Below, one piece after another: positions 25,040-33,664 of a stretch of DNA of 64,000 nucleotides. Positions within the stretch are counted from its first letter, which is position 1. Each line of letters begins with the position of its first letter. The notes under the pieces are model-generated. The model ran no database searches. It was not told the origin of the DNA and saw only the letters and a list, made by a program, of their open reading frames with translations. The position numbers and the translations under genes are program-made. The stretch is from the NCBI RefSeq assembly GCF_036242395.1, contig NZ_CP108458.1, forward strand, positions 434,001 to 498,000. The letters are read 5' to 3'. The DNA is from Kitasatospora sp. NBC_01266. Lineage in GTDB: Bacteria > Actinomycetota > Actinomycetes > Streptomycetales > Streptomycetaceae.

Positions 25040-26341
25040 TTGCGTACCCCCACGAGTTCGAAGGCCCGGCGTACCACGCTGGCCCTCACCGCCGCGACCG
25101 GTCTGGCGATCGCCGGGCTCGGCGTCGGCAGCCAGGCCGCGTTCGCCGGCACGGCCACCGCCCAGCAGGCCCACCACAAGGTGACGTTCACCCGGTCCTG
25201 CGCGGTTCCGCAGCACGCGGGCTACCTGGCCTGCAACGCCCTGCGGGTGACCGGCGGAAGCACCGTCAAGACCCACCTCGTGCACCCGGCCGCCGCCACC
25301 GGCGCCCGGCAGGCGAACGCCCAGGCCGACGCCACGGTGTCCGGCTACGGCCCGGCCGACATCCAGAGCGCGTACAACCTGGCCAGCGCCGCGGCGGCCA
25401 ACGGCGCCGGCGAGACGGTGGCGATCGTCGACGCCCAGGACGACCCCAACGCCGAGTCCGACCTGGCCACCTACCGCAGCCAGTTCGGCCTGCCCGCCTG
25501 CACCTCCGCCGGCGGCTGCTTCAGCAAGGTGGACGAGAACGGCGGGACCAACTACCCATCCCCCGACTCCGGTTGGGCCGGCGAGATATCGCTGGACCTG
25601 GACATGGTCAGCGCCACCTGCCCGAACTGCAACATCCTGCTGGTCGAGGCCAGTTCGGCCAGCACCCAGGACCTGGGCACGGCGGTGAACCAGGCGGTCG
25701 CGCTGGGCGCCAAGTTCGTCTCCAACAGCTACGGCGGCTCGGAGTCCTCGGACGAGGTCAACGCCGACAGCTCGTACTACAACCACCCGGGCGTCGCGAT
25801 CACGGCCTCGGCCGGTGACAGCGGCTACGGCGTGGAGTACCCGGCGGCCTCCCCGTACGTCACCGCCGTCGGCGGGACCTCGCTGACCCAGGACTCCAGC
25901 GCCCGCGGCTGGAGCGAGTCGGTCTGGGGCACCAGCGCCACCGAGGGCACCGGCTCGGGCTGCTCCGCCTACGAGACCAAGCCGACCTGGCAGACCGACA
26001 GCGGCTGCGCCAACCGCACCGTGGCCGACGTCTCGGCGGTCGCCGACCCGGCCACCGGCGTGGCCGTGTACGACACCTACGGCGCCTCCGGCTGGAACGT
26101 CTACGGCGGCACCAGCGCCTCCTCCCCGATCATCGCCAGCGTCTACGCGCTGGCCGGCAACCCCGGCGCGAACACCACGCCGGCCGCCGACCTGTACGCC
26201 GCCGACCCGTCCAACCTGAACAACGTCACCACCGGCTCCAACGGTGACTGCGGCGGCACCTACCTGTGCACCGCCGGCCCGGGCTACAACGGCCCGACCG
26301 GCCTCGGCACCCCGAACGGCACGGGCGCCTTCAGCGGCTGA
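25040..26341 (+). CDS. secreted S53 (sedolisin) family serine-carboxyl peptidase
   Basis: A 433-residue exported peptidase starting at a TTG, supported by GAGGAG seven bases upstream. Signal peptide: KARRTTLALTAATGLAIAG ending near AFAG. The sedolisin catalytic set is visible: Glu182 and Asp186 in WAGEISLDLDMV (E-x3-D), oxyanion Asp260 in SAGDSGYG, and nucleophile Ser359 in GGTSASSP. The region between signal and catalytic domain is short (~65 residues) compared with the ~180-residue prodomain of classical sedolisins, as is common in streptomycete forms. It should cleave proteins extracellularly at acidic pH. An SSI-type inhibitor gene follows in the same direction. Confidence 0.9.
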   Translation: MRTPTSSKARRTTLALTAATGLAIAGLGVGSQAAFAGTATAQQAHHKVTFTRSCAVPQHAGYLACNALRVTGGSTVKTHLVHPAAATGARQANAQADATVSGYGPADIQSAYNLASAAAANGAGETVAIVDAQDDPNAESDLATYRSQFGLPACTSAGGCFSKVDENGGTNYPSPDSGWAGEISLDLDMVSATCPNCNILLVEASSASTQDLGTAVNQAVALGAKFVSNSYGGSESSDEVNADSSYYNHPGVAITASAGDSGYGVEYPAASPYVTAVGGTSLTQDSSARGWSESVWGTSATEGTGSGCSAYETKPTWQTDSGCANRTVADVSAVADPATGVAVYDTYGASGWNVYGGTSASSPIIASVYALAGNPGANTTPAADLYAADPSNLNNVTTGSNGDCGGTYLCTAGPGYNGPTGLGTPNGTGAFSG

Positions 26342-26391
26342 TCCGGCGCCGCCGTACCGCTCCACCTGATCCATCCGTTCCACCCGAACCA

Positions 26392-26435
26392 CCGGCCATC
26401 GCGCGGGGCACCCCACGGTCCCGCGCGGTGGCCGG
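26392..26435 (+). terminator. terminator after S53 peptidase
   Basis: CCGGCCATCGCGCGGG pairs with CCCGCGCGGTGGCCGG (15 of 16 pairs) around a 12-nt loop, 50 bp beyond the peptidase stop. It implies that the downstream inhibitor has its own promoter in the remaining ~315 bp of the gap, where I see no gene. Confidence 0.8.
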
Positions 26436-26751
26436 CTGCCGTTGGCGGTCCGTCGCCCATCGTGCCGCCGATCCGTCACTCGTGGTGCACCGACGTTCGA
26501 CGGATGGTGGCCATCTCGGCCGTTCGGGAGTGGCCGACACGCCGGGGCCGGATCACGGGCCGGACCGGCGCAGCGGTGGCCGATGGGACTCATGGCGAGT
26601 CGTGGTGACCGTGGGACGGAGGTGCGGGCGGATCCCGGCCACCGGGGCGACGGCCGAGATTGGCCGTCGAACGCCGTCCGATTGCGTCCATGACAACTTC
26701 TTGTGGTGATACTGCCGAGTCCGTCCGGACAGTCGACCAAAGGAGTTCGAT

Positions 26752-27180
26752 ATGCGTACTCGCAGTGTCCTCATGGCAGTTGTCGGCGCCCTCGCCGGTG
26801 CCACGCTGGTGGCCGGCAGCGCGCTGCCCGCCGCCGCGCAGACCAGCCCCGCCGCCCCGGCCGGCCCCGACCTGCTGATCCTCTCGGTGACGGCGGCCGC
26901 CCAGAACACCACCACACCGGACCAGACCGTGACGCTCGACTGCGGCGGCGCGCAGCCCGCCGGGGACCACCCCGACGCGCCGGGCGCCTGTGCGGACCTG
27001 GTGGGCGCGCAGGGCGACTTCGCCGCCCTGACGCCGTCCCACGTGTTCTGTCCCGATCTCTACCTGCCGGTGACCGCCACCGCCGTGGGCTTCTGGGGCG
27101 GTCAACCCGTCATGTACCAGCAGACGTTCACCAACGAGTGCTCGTTGCAGCGGGCGACCGGGCGGGTCTTCGCGTTCTGA
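26752..27180 (+). CDS. SSI-type (subtilisin inhibitor family I16) secreted protease inhibitor with Asp at P1
   Basis: A 142-residue precursor: signal peptide to about PAAAQ (30), then the inhibitor domain. Family landmarks are VTLDC, GACADL.GAQGDF.AL, FCPDLYLPVTATAVGFW, YQQTFTNEC and the C-terminal RVFAF; the four Cys (64, 80, 100, 130) that form the two conserved disulphides are present. In SSI the reactive bond is Met73-Val74 within CPMVYDPV; the aligned segment here is CPDLYLPV, so P1 is Asp102 and P1' Leu. That predicts altered specificity. It lies just after an S53 protease; the pairing may regulate extracellular proteolysis. Confidence 0.9.
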   Translation: MRTRSVLMAVVGALAGATLVAGSALPAAAQTSPAAPAGPDLLILSVTAAAQNTTTPDQTVTLDCGGAQPAGDHPDAPGACADLVGAQGDFAALTPSHVFCPDLYLPVTATAVGFWGGQPVMYQQTFTNECSLQRATGRVFAF

Positions 27181-27200
27181 CCCGGGGCCCCGGCAGTGGT

Positions 27201-27244
27201 GGGCGCGGTCGGTGGTGGCGAACCAGCCACCGCCGACCGCGCCC
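27201..27244 (+). terminator. terminator after SSI-type inhibitor
   Basis: GGGCGCGGTCGG.GGTGG pairs with its complement CCACC.CCGACCGCGCCC around a short loop, 20 bp past the inhibitor stop. Strong GC stem, no T-tract. Confidence 0.75.
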
Positions 27245-27299
27245 GCTCCCGCTCCCGCGTGCGACATTCTCCTTACCCACCGGCCGATACGATCGTCAG

Positions 27300-27749
27300 G
27301 TGTATGAGCTACGGATGACGCTGGCCGCCCACGAGGGCACGCTGCGGCGTTGGCTGCCGACCGCGTTCCGCACGGCCGGCTTCCTGCTGATGCCGTGGAT
27401 CGTGGTCCTCGCGATGGATGTGAAGGGCCACTTCGGCGCGCGGAACCTCTCCAACTCCTGGGTCTGGCTGGACGTGATGGAGGTCTCGGCGCTCTTCCTG
27501 CTGGCCTCGCTGGTCCGCCGACGGCACCGCGCCACCAGCCCGGTGGCCTCGGCGACCGCGGTACTGCTCGGCATGGACGCGTTCTTCGACCTGTGGTCGG
27601 CCCACCGCGGCTCCTCCTATCTGCAGGCCAAGGCGCTCGCCTACTTCGCCGAGCTGCCCAGCGCCACCGTGCTCGCCGCGCTCTCCTGGTACTCGCTGGC
27701 CTGGGCCGCCGTCGCGGCAGCACCCCGGCCGGCCCCGGCCCGCCGCTGA
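27300..27749 (+). CDS. hypothetical four-helix membrane protein
   Basis: About 149 residues (GTG start; ATG five codons later is equally possible because neither has a strong ribosome site). Four hydrophobic segments are visible: AGFLLMPWIVVLAMDV, WLDVMEVSALFLLASLV, SATAVLLGMDAFFDLW and TVLAALSWYSLAWAAVAAA, with a conserved-looking acidic residue in or near several helices (MDV, LDVME, GMDAFFD). I do not recognise the family beyond uncharacterised streptomycete membrane proteins. It is convergent with the ABC transporter gene. Confidence 0.7.
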   Translation: MYELRMTLAAHEGTLRRWLPTAFRTAGFLLMPWIVVLAMDVKGHFGARNLSNSWVWLDVMEVSALFLLASLVRRRHRATSPVASATAVLLGMDAFFDLWSAHRGSSYLQAKALAYFAELPSATVLAALSWYSLAWAAVAAAPRPAPARR

Positions 27750-27777
27750 GCGGTCCGCGGGCCGGCCCGGCCGGGCG

Positions 27778-29772
27778 CTACGCGCTGCCGGTCCGCTGGA
27801 GGGGGACGGCGCGGTCGCGCTGCAGGTCCAGCAGTTCGCGGAAGAGGCCGTCCGGCTGCGCGGCCAGCTCCGCCCAGCTGCCGCTCTGCACGATCCGGCC
27901 CTGGTCCAGCACGATCACCCGGTCCGCCACCGCCGCGTTCGCGATGTTGTGGGTGACCAGCAGCGTGATCCGCTCGGGGGCGAAGGCGCGCAGCGCGTGC
28001 AGGATCTTGTGCTCGGCCCGGGGGTCGAGGTCGGAGGTCGGCTCGTCCAGGATCAGCAGGCCGGGGTTGAGCGTGGTGCGGTAGAGGGCGCGGGCCACCG
28101 CCGCGCGCTGCCAGCCGCCGCCGGACAGCTCGGCGCCGCCCAGCCAGCCCTGCGCGAGCAGCGTCCGCCAGCCGGAGCGCAGCCGGGCCACCACTTCGTC
28201 GAAGCCGGTGTGCGCCGCCGCCCGGCGCACCTCGGCCATCAGGTCCTCGGTGAGCTGGCCCAGGTGCACGTTCTCGGCGGCGGCCAGCGGCCAGCGGGCG
28301 AACTCCTGCGGCACCCGGGCGACCCGGCGCCACATGCCCTCGGCGTCCAGCTCCTCGACCGGCACGCCGTCCCAGCTGATCTGCCCGCTCTGCGGCAGGT
28401 AGAGCCCGGCCAGGTGCTTGAGCAGGGTGGACTTGCCGCTGCCGTTCTGCCCGATCACGGCGACCACCTCGCCGCGCCGCAGCGTCATGCTGACCTCGCG
28501 CAGCGCGGGTTCCTGCTGCTCGCCCGGGTAGGTGTGGGAGAGCGCCTTGATCTCGACCAGCTCGGGCGCTGCGGGGACCACCGAGCCGCGCCGGATCCGG
28601 TGACCCCCGGCCTCGTCCAGGAACCTGAAGTAGTCGTCCAGGTAGAGGCCGGTGCGGTAGAGCCGGGCGCCGTTGCCCACCATGCCCTGCACACCGCCGG
28701 ACGCCGTGCGCAGCGCGAAGGTGGCGGCACCGGCGGCGGCCAGGTCGATCCGGCCGCTGGCGACCAGGTAGAGCAGCACGCCCCAGATCAGCGCGCTCCC
28801 CGCGCCGGTGCCGAGCGCGGCCAGCAGCGAGACCATCGCCGCCTTCCGGGTGGCCTGGTCGGTGGCCGCGACGATCCTGGCCTCGGCCTGCCGGTACTTG
28901 GCCATCATGAACGGGGTGACCTGGTCGGACCTGACCTGGTCGGCACGGCCCTTGTCGATCAGGAACCAGCGGTAGATCCGCAGCGCCTGCCGCTCCTCGT
29001 TGGTGGTGACGGCGGCCAGGTAGTGGATCCGGGCGGTGCGCACGGCGGCGATGCCGGACGGCACCGAGCCGAGCAGCAGGAACGGGACCAGCCAGGGGTG
29101 CAGGGTGGCCAGCACCCCGGCCGCCGCGACCAGCGAGACCGTGGAGGCGATCACGTCCTGGGCATTGGAGAGCAGGTCAGGGGTGGTGGCCGCGCCCCGG
29201 TCGGCGGACTCCCACTGCTCGGCGTAGGCCGGTTCGTCGTACGCCTTGAGTTCGGCGGCGCAGCCGGCGGCGATCAGCGCGAGGTCCGCCTCCCGGTTGA
29301 TCCGGGGCGCCACCTTGGTCGACAGGCTGGTCACGGTGATGCCGAGCACCGCGCGCAGCGCGGTGGCGGCGGTGAGCAGTGCCAGCGACGGGGCGGCGTG
29401 GCGCAGGTGCGCGCCGACCGGGCCGGGGACCAGCAGGGCGCCCAGCGTGCCGGTGGTGGCGTACAGCGCCAGTGCGCCGAAGATCCCGGAGAGCAGTTGG
29501 CAGCAGAGCAGCAGCACGGTGGCGGTGCGGTCGGCCTGCCAGGCCAGGGCGAGGGCGCGGCGGACGAGTTGGGGCAGGCGGCGCACCATCGCGGTGGCGG
29601 AGACCGACTCGCCGGCCCGGCGGCGGTTGTCGCCGTGGAAGTGCGCCCGGATCTGCTCGCTGTCGGCGGGCTCGACGTCGGTCTGCGCGGTGTCGGTCGG
29701 CGCGGCATCGGCGGGCTGGTGCCCGGTGTCGGTGGTCACGGTCTGCTCGGTTCTGACGGCGTGCTCGGACAC
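27778..29772 (-). CDS. ABC transporter, fused permease and ATP-binding protein
   Basis: A 664-residue half-transporter. Residues ~85-385 hold a six-helix exporter-type permease (LALLTAATALRAVLGI, LLAALGTGAGSALIWGVLLYLVA and others). The C-terminal nucleotide-binding domain has Walker A GQNGSGKST, a signature LSGGGWQR, Walker B LLILDEPTSDLD and H-loop VTHNI. The first ~60 residues are polar and disordered. The GTG is supported by GGGGAGCA; the frame continues upstream by chance. Probably a homodimeric exporter of a lipid, peptide or drug. It is transcribed away from the TetR gene, and its operators could also influence this promoter. Confidence 0.88.
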   Translation of the reverse strand: MSEHAVRTEQTVTTDTGHQPADAAPTDTAQTDVEPADSEQIRAHFHGDNRRRAGESVSATAMVRRLPQLVRRALALAWQADRTATVLLLCCQLLSGIFGALALYATTGTLGALLVPGPVGAHLRHAAPSLALLTAATALRAVLGITVTSLSTKVAPRINREADLALIAAGCAAELKAYDEPAYAEQWESADRGAATTPDLLSNAQDVIASTVSLVAAAGVLATLHPWLVPFLLLGSVPSGIAAVRTARIHYLAAVTTNEERQALRIYRWFLIDKGRADQVRSDQVTPFMMAKYRQAEARIVAATDQATRKAAMVSLLAALGTGAGSALIWGVLLYLVASGRIDLAAAGAATFALRTASGGVQGMVGNGARLYRTGLYLDDYFRFLDEAGGHRIRRGSVVPAAPELVEIKALSHTYPGEQQEPALREVSMTLRRGEVVAVIGQNGSGKSTLLKHLAGLYLPQSGQISWDGVPVEELDAEGMWRRVARVPQEFARWPLAAAENVHLGQLTEDLMAEVRRAAAHTGFDEVVARLRSGWRTLLAQGWLGGAELSGGGWQRAAVARALYRTTLNPGLLILDEPTSDLDPRAEHKILHALRAFAPERITLLVTHNIANAAVADRVIVLDQGRIVQSGSWAELAAQPDGLFRELLDLQRDRAVPLQRTGSA

Positions 29773-29995
29773 ACTGCTCCCCTGGTTCGGTGGGCTGACG
29801 GCGCGGCTGCGGGCACCCCTGCGGCTAAGGCCTGTCCGGGGCGGGTGCCGGGTGTGGTCCCCGATCCTGGCAGCGGTCTGACGGCCCCCTCGGCGTGTCC
29901 CGGCGGGTCTCACTCGATCCGGGCGAATCCGTGTCCGCGTCGGCGAGTTGATGGCAGTCGATCTTCGGAGGAGTCGGCCTGTCGCCGAATCGCTA

Positions 29996-30043
29996 ACGAA
30001 CACGTTCGTCCAGAACTTGTTCGTAACGAACGCGTTCGTTACG
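29996..30043. promoter_or_regulatory. two palindromic TetR operators
   Basis: CGTAACGAACG followed directly by its reverse complement makes a perfect 22-bp palindrome at 30022-30043, ending 8 bp before the tetR ATG. A second site, ACGAAC-AC-GTTCGT, lies at 29996-30009, 30 bp away centre to centre (about three helical turns). The shared core ACGAAC..GTTCGT and the position strongly suggest autoregulation by the adjacent TetR protein. Confidence 0.85.
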
Positions 30044-30051
30044 GTGGAGCC

Positions 30052-30783
30052 ATGACAGCAGCCCCTCCCCCCACCCCCCGCAGCCGCCGCGAGCGCCCGG
30101 CGAAGCCCGCGCTGAGCCGGGACGGCATCGTCGCGGTCGCCGTCGAGGTGATGCGGGCCGAAGGCCTGGAGCGGGTCACCATGCGCCGCCTCGCGCAGGA
30201 GCTCGACACCGGTGCGGCCTCGCTCTACGTATACGTCCGCAACACCGCCGAGCTGCACGCCGCGATCCTGGACGAGCTGCTCGGCGAGGTCGACCTGGGC
30301 CCGGTGCGCGCCACCGGTGACTGGCGCGCGCGGCTGGCGACGGTGCTGACCTCCTACACCGCCGTGCTGTTCGAGCACCCGGGCCTGGCCCGCTCGGCGC
30401 TGGTCGCCCGGCCCAGCGGCGCGCACTACCTGGACCTGCTGGAGGCGCTGCTCGCGCTGCTCGCCGAGGGCGGGGTCCCCGCCGAGCGCGCCGCCTGGGC
30501 GGTCGACGTGCTGCTGCAGCTCGCCACCGCCAGCGCGGCCGAGCACGCCACCCGGGGCGAGGCGGACCACGCCCGGACCAGCGCCGAGATGGACGCCCTC
30601 GGCACCGCGCTGAGCGGCGCCGACCCCGCCCGGCACCCGCAGCTCGCCGCGCTCGGCACCGAACTGCTCTCCGGCACCGGCCAGGACCGCCTCGCCTGGA
30701 GCCTCCAGGTGCTGATCAGCGGCATTCTCCAGACACCGCGGCCGGACCGATCCGACGACCCCGAGCGACCCGAGGAGTACTGA
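30052..30783 (+). CDS. TetR family transcriptional regulator
   Basis: A 243-residue regulator. The helix-turn-helix is in GIVAVAVEVMRAEGLERVTMRRLAQELDTGAASLYVYVRN (residues ~25-68), matching TetR members with a TetR_C-type ligand domain. The rest is helical, including DLLEALLALLAEGG and a long Ala-rich segment. A perfect 22-bp palindrome overlaps its promoter, so it is almost certainly a self-repressor. It abuts the TetX-like monooxygenase gene (2 bp between stop and ATG), making an operon in which ligand recognition and drug oxidation would be coupled. Confidence 0.92.
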   Translation: MTAAPPPTPRSRRERPAKPALSRDGIVAVAVEVMRAEGLERVTMRRLAQELDTGAASLYVYVRNTAELHAAILDELLGEVDLGPVRATGDWRARLATVLTSYTAVLFEHPGLARSALVARPSGAHYLDLLEALLALLAEGGVPAERAAWAVDVLLQLATASAAEHATRGEADHARTSAEMDALGTALSGADPARHPQLAALGTELLSGTGQDRLAWSLQVLISGILQTPRPDRSDDPERPEEY

Positions 30784-30784
30784 G

Positions 30785-31939
30785 ATGACCACCGAGCCCA
30801 CCACCCATCACCCGATCGCCGTGGTCGGCGCCGGCCTCGGCGGCCTGGTGCTCGCCCGGGTGCTGCACGTGCACGGGATCGAGGCCGCCGTCCACGAGCT
30901 CGACCCCGCGCCCACCGCCCGCGCGCAGGGCGGCATGCTCGACATCCACCAGGAGTCCGGCCAGGCCGCGCTGCGGGCCGCCGACCTGCACGAGGAGTTC
31001 CGCGCGCTGATCCACGCCGGCGGCGAGGAGCTGCGGATCCTGGACCGGCACGCCGTGCTGCGGCTGCGGGAGGAGGACACCGGCGACGGCGGGCGACCCG
31101 AGGTCGACCGCGGCCGGCTGCGCGCGCTGCTGCTCGCCTCGCTGCCCCAGGGCACCATCCGCTGGGGTGCCAAGGTCACCGCCGCCGTGGGACTGGGCGA
31201 CGGCCGCCACCGGGTGACCCTCGCCGACGGCAGCGCCTTCAGCACCGACCTGCTGGTCGGCGCCGACGGTGCCTGGTCGAAGATCCGCCCGCTGGTCTCC
31301 GACGCCTCGCCGGCCTACACCGGCATATCCCTGGTGGAGCTGGACCTGGTGGACGCCGACACCCGGCACCCGGTCAGCGCGGCCCTGGTCGGCGGCGGCA
31401 TGTTCTTCGCGCTCGGTGACGGCCGGGGCTTCCTCGCGCACCGCGAACCCGACGGCAGCGTGCACGCCTACACCGCGCTGCGGGCGCCCCGGGGGTGGCA
31501 CACCGCGATCGACTTCACCGATGCCGAGGCCGCCAAGGCCGCGCTGCTGGAGCACTTCGACGGCTGGGACGAGCGGCTGCGGTCGCTGATCGCCGACGCC
31601 GACGGCGCGCTGGTGCCGCGCGAGATCCACGCACTGCCCGTCGGCCACCACTGGCAGCCCACCCCCGGCGTCACCCTGCTCGGCGACGCCGCCCACCTGA
31701 TGTCCCCCTTCGCCGGCGAGGGCGCCAACCTCGCCATGCTCGACGGCGCCGAACTCGCCGCCGCGATCGCCACTCACCCCGGCGACCCGGCCGCCGCCCT
31801 GGCCCGCTACGAGCAGGCGCTCTTCCCGCGCAGCGAGGCCGCCGCCGCCGATTCCGCCGCGAACCTGATCCGCTGCTTCAGCCCGACGGCGCCGCAGGAA
31901 CTGCTCGACCTGTTCGCCGCCCACCGAACAACCGGCTGA
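30785..31939 (+). CDS. TetX-like FAD-dependent monooxygenase
   Basis: A 384-residue flavoprotein that follows the TetX pattern along its length: VVGAGLGGLVLARVL, GGMLDIHQESGQAALRAADL, RPEVDRGRLRALLLASLP, WDERLRSLI, GVTLLGDAAHLMSPFAGEGANLAMLDGAELA, and a C-terminal EAAAADSAANLIRCF...PQELLDLF corresponding to the TetX last helix. TetX hydroxylates and inactivates tetracyclines; related enzymes act on other polyketides, so substrate is not certain. It is co-transcribed with the TetR regulator. Of the three monooxygenases in this window it is the best candidate for an antibiotic-modifying enzyme. Confidence 0.9.
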   Translation: MTTEPTTHHPIAVVGAGLGGLVLARVLHVHGIEAAVHELDPAPTARAQGGMLDIHQESGQAALRAADLHEEFRALIHAGGEELRILDRHAVLRLREEDTGDGGRPEVDRGRLRALLLASLPQGTIRWGAKVTAAVGLGDGRHRVTLADGSAFSTDLLVGADGAWSKIRPLVSDASPAYTGISLVELDLVDADTRHPVSAALVGGGMFFALGDGRGFLAHREPDGSVHAYTALRAPRGWHTAIDFTDAEAAKAALLEHFDGWDERLRSLIADADGALVPREIHALPVGHHWQPTPGVTLLGDAAHLMSPFAGEGANLAMLDGAELAAAIATHPGDPAAALARYEQALFPRSEAAAADSAANLIRCFSPTAPQELLDLFAAHRTTG

Positions 31940-32081
31940 CCCCGGGCCGACCAACCTCTGGCCGATTGCCCGAACGCGGCCCCGGGCAGCTCCGGTTCGG
32001 CGCGTTTTTCCTGGTCACCTGAGGGTCCCCGGGAAATCGGAACCCATCCGTGCTCCACTCCAGCAGCAGGACGATGGCATC

Positions 32082-33518
32082 ATGGCGGATCGCATCGCCG
32101 TCCGTTTGGGACGCCCCACGCGATGTCCTGATCGAGCACGGAGCCTGGTTTTGCCCAATTCTGTTCGCGATACGGTGGCCCCCGCGGCCGCCCCCGCCGA
32201 TCTCCGGCGTGTCCAGCGCGGCTGGTACCTCAACGACTGGGCCAACGCGGCCTTCTCGGCGACCGTCCTGACCGTCTTCCTGGGCCCGTACCTGACGGAC
32301 GTCGCCACCAAGGCCGCGGACGCGCACGGCGACGTCCACCCGCTCGGCATCCCGGTGCGGGCCGGCTCGTTCTTCCCGTACACCGTCTCGGCCTCGGTGC
32401 TGCTCTCGGTGGTGGTGATGCTGCTGGCCGGCGCCGCGGCCGACCGCACCGGCAAGCACAAGACCCTGCTGGGCGCCTTCGCCTACGCCGGGGCGGCGGC
32501 GACCGTCGGGATGTTCTTCCTGAACGGCGACCGCTACCTGCTGGGCGGCGCGCTGCTGGTGGTGGCCAACATCTGCTACGCGGTCTCGGCGGCGCTGGCC
32601 AACGCCTTCCTGCCGGGGCTGGCGGCGCCGGCCGAACGGGACTCGGTCTCCTCCAAGGGCTGGGCCTTCGGTTACGCGGGCGGCGGGCTGCTGCTGGTGC
32701 TCAACCTCGGGCTCTTCCTGGGGCACAGCGCGCTGGGGCTCTCCTCCGGGACGGCGGTGCGGCTCTGCCTGGCCTCGGCGGGCCTGTGGTGGGCCGCCTT
32801 CACGATCTTCCCGATGCTGCGGCTGCCCCAGCGGCCGGCCACCGCGCCCATCGCCCGGCCGGTGGACGAGCACGCCGGCGGCACCCTGCGCGAGCTCGCC
32901 GGGACGCTGCGCGGGATGCGGCGCTTCCCGCTCACCCTGCTCTTCCTGGCCGCCTTCCTCTGCTACAACGACGGCATCCAGACCGTCATCTCGCAGGCCT
33001 CGCTGTTCGGCAGCGAGGAACTGCACATGGGGCAGACCACGCTGATCGCGGGCGTGCTGCTGGTGCAGATCGTGGCGATCGGCGGCGCGCTGCTGCTGGG
33101 ACGGATCGCGAAGCGGCACGGCGCCAAGAAGACCATCCTGGGCTCGCTGGTCGCCTGGGTGATCACGCTGGCCTTCGGCTACCTGATGCCGGCGAACCAG
33201 CCGATCTGGTTCTACGCGCTGGCCGCCGCGATCGGTCTGGTCCTCGGCGGCAGCCAGGCGCTGTCGCGCTCGCTCTTCTCCCACCTGATCCCGGCCGGGC
33301 GGGAGGCGGAGTACTTCAGCCTGTACAAGATCAGCGACCGGGGCACCAGCTGGATGGGCCCGCTGGTCTTCGGCCTGGCCTTCCAGCTGACCGGGAGTTA
33401 CCGGGTGGCGATCATCTCGCTGCTGGTCTTCTTCGCGATCGGCTTCGCGGTGCTGCTGCGGGTACCGGTCCGGCGGGCGATCGAGGCGGTCGGCAACGAG
33501 GCACCCGAGGTGCTCTGA
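32082..33518 (+). CDS. MFS transporter, UMF1/Atg22-like
   Basis: About 478 residues with roughly twelve transmembrane helices. The Atg22/UMF1 hallmarks are WYLNDWANAAFSATVLTVFLGPYL near the start of the membrane part, ALANAFLPGLA, SSKGWAFGYAGGG, FLCYNDGIQTV and GGSQALSRSLFSHLIP with GREAEYFSLY. Relatives export amino acids or small solutes. The start is uncertain: this ATG has only a weak ribosome site, and the real start may be a GTG about 31 codons later (VAPAAAPADLRRVQRG). A terminator with a TTTT run follows. Confidence 0.85.
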   Translation: MADRIAVRLGRPTRCPDRARSLVLPNSVRDTVAPAAAPADLRRVQRGWYLNDWANAAFSATVLTVFLGPYLTDVATKAADAHGDVHPLGIPVRAGSFFPYTVSASVLLSVVVMLLAGAAADRTGKHKTLLGAFAYAGAAATVGMFFLNGDRYLLGGALLVVANICYAVSAALANAFLPGLAAPAERDSVSSKGWAFGYAGGGLLLVLNLGLFLGHSALGLSSGTAVRLCLASAGLWWAAFTIFPMLRLPQRPATAPIARPVDEHAGGTLRELAGTLRGMRRFPLTLLFLAAFLCYNDGIQTVISQASLFGSEELHMGQTTLIAGVLLVQIVAIGGALLLGRIAKRHGAKKTILGSLVAWVITLAFGYLMPANQPIWFYALAAAIGLVLGGSQALSRSLFSHLIPAGREAEYFSLYKISDRGTSWMGPLVFGLAFQLTGSYRVAIISLLVFFAIGFAVLLRVPVRRAIEAVGNEAPEVL

Positions 33519-33531
33519 CCGGGGACAGCGC

Positions 33532-33577
33532 GAGCGGCGGGTGGCGGGCGAGGAGCCCACCGCCCGCCGCTCCGTTT
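33532..33577 (+). terminator. terminator after UMF1-type transporter
   Basis: GAGCGGCGGG with inner GTGG pairs with its complement CCAC..CCCGCCGCTC, then GTTTTC follows. Stem and T-run are both good for this genome. Confidence 0.75.
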
Positions 33578-33664
33578 TCGCTCCCGCTCCGTTTTCCACC
33601 CCGGGTGGGACGAAAGGGCGGTATCGGTCACCTGGTCGGCCCGCAGCGCGTAGCGTGACCCGGT

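Noticed and set aside
27949..30051. Apparent 700-codon N-terminal extension of the TetR protein
   Set aside because: The frame simply runs through the antisense of the ABC transporter; the true ATG lies after the operators and begins a normal TetR sequence.
29773..30804. N-terminal extension of the ABC transporter reaching over the TetR gene
   Set aside because: It is antisense to tetR and has no membrane or signal features; GTG with a good ribosome site at 29772 explains the gene.
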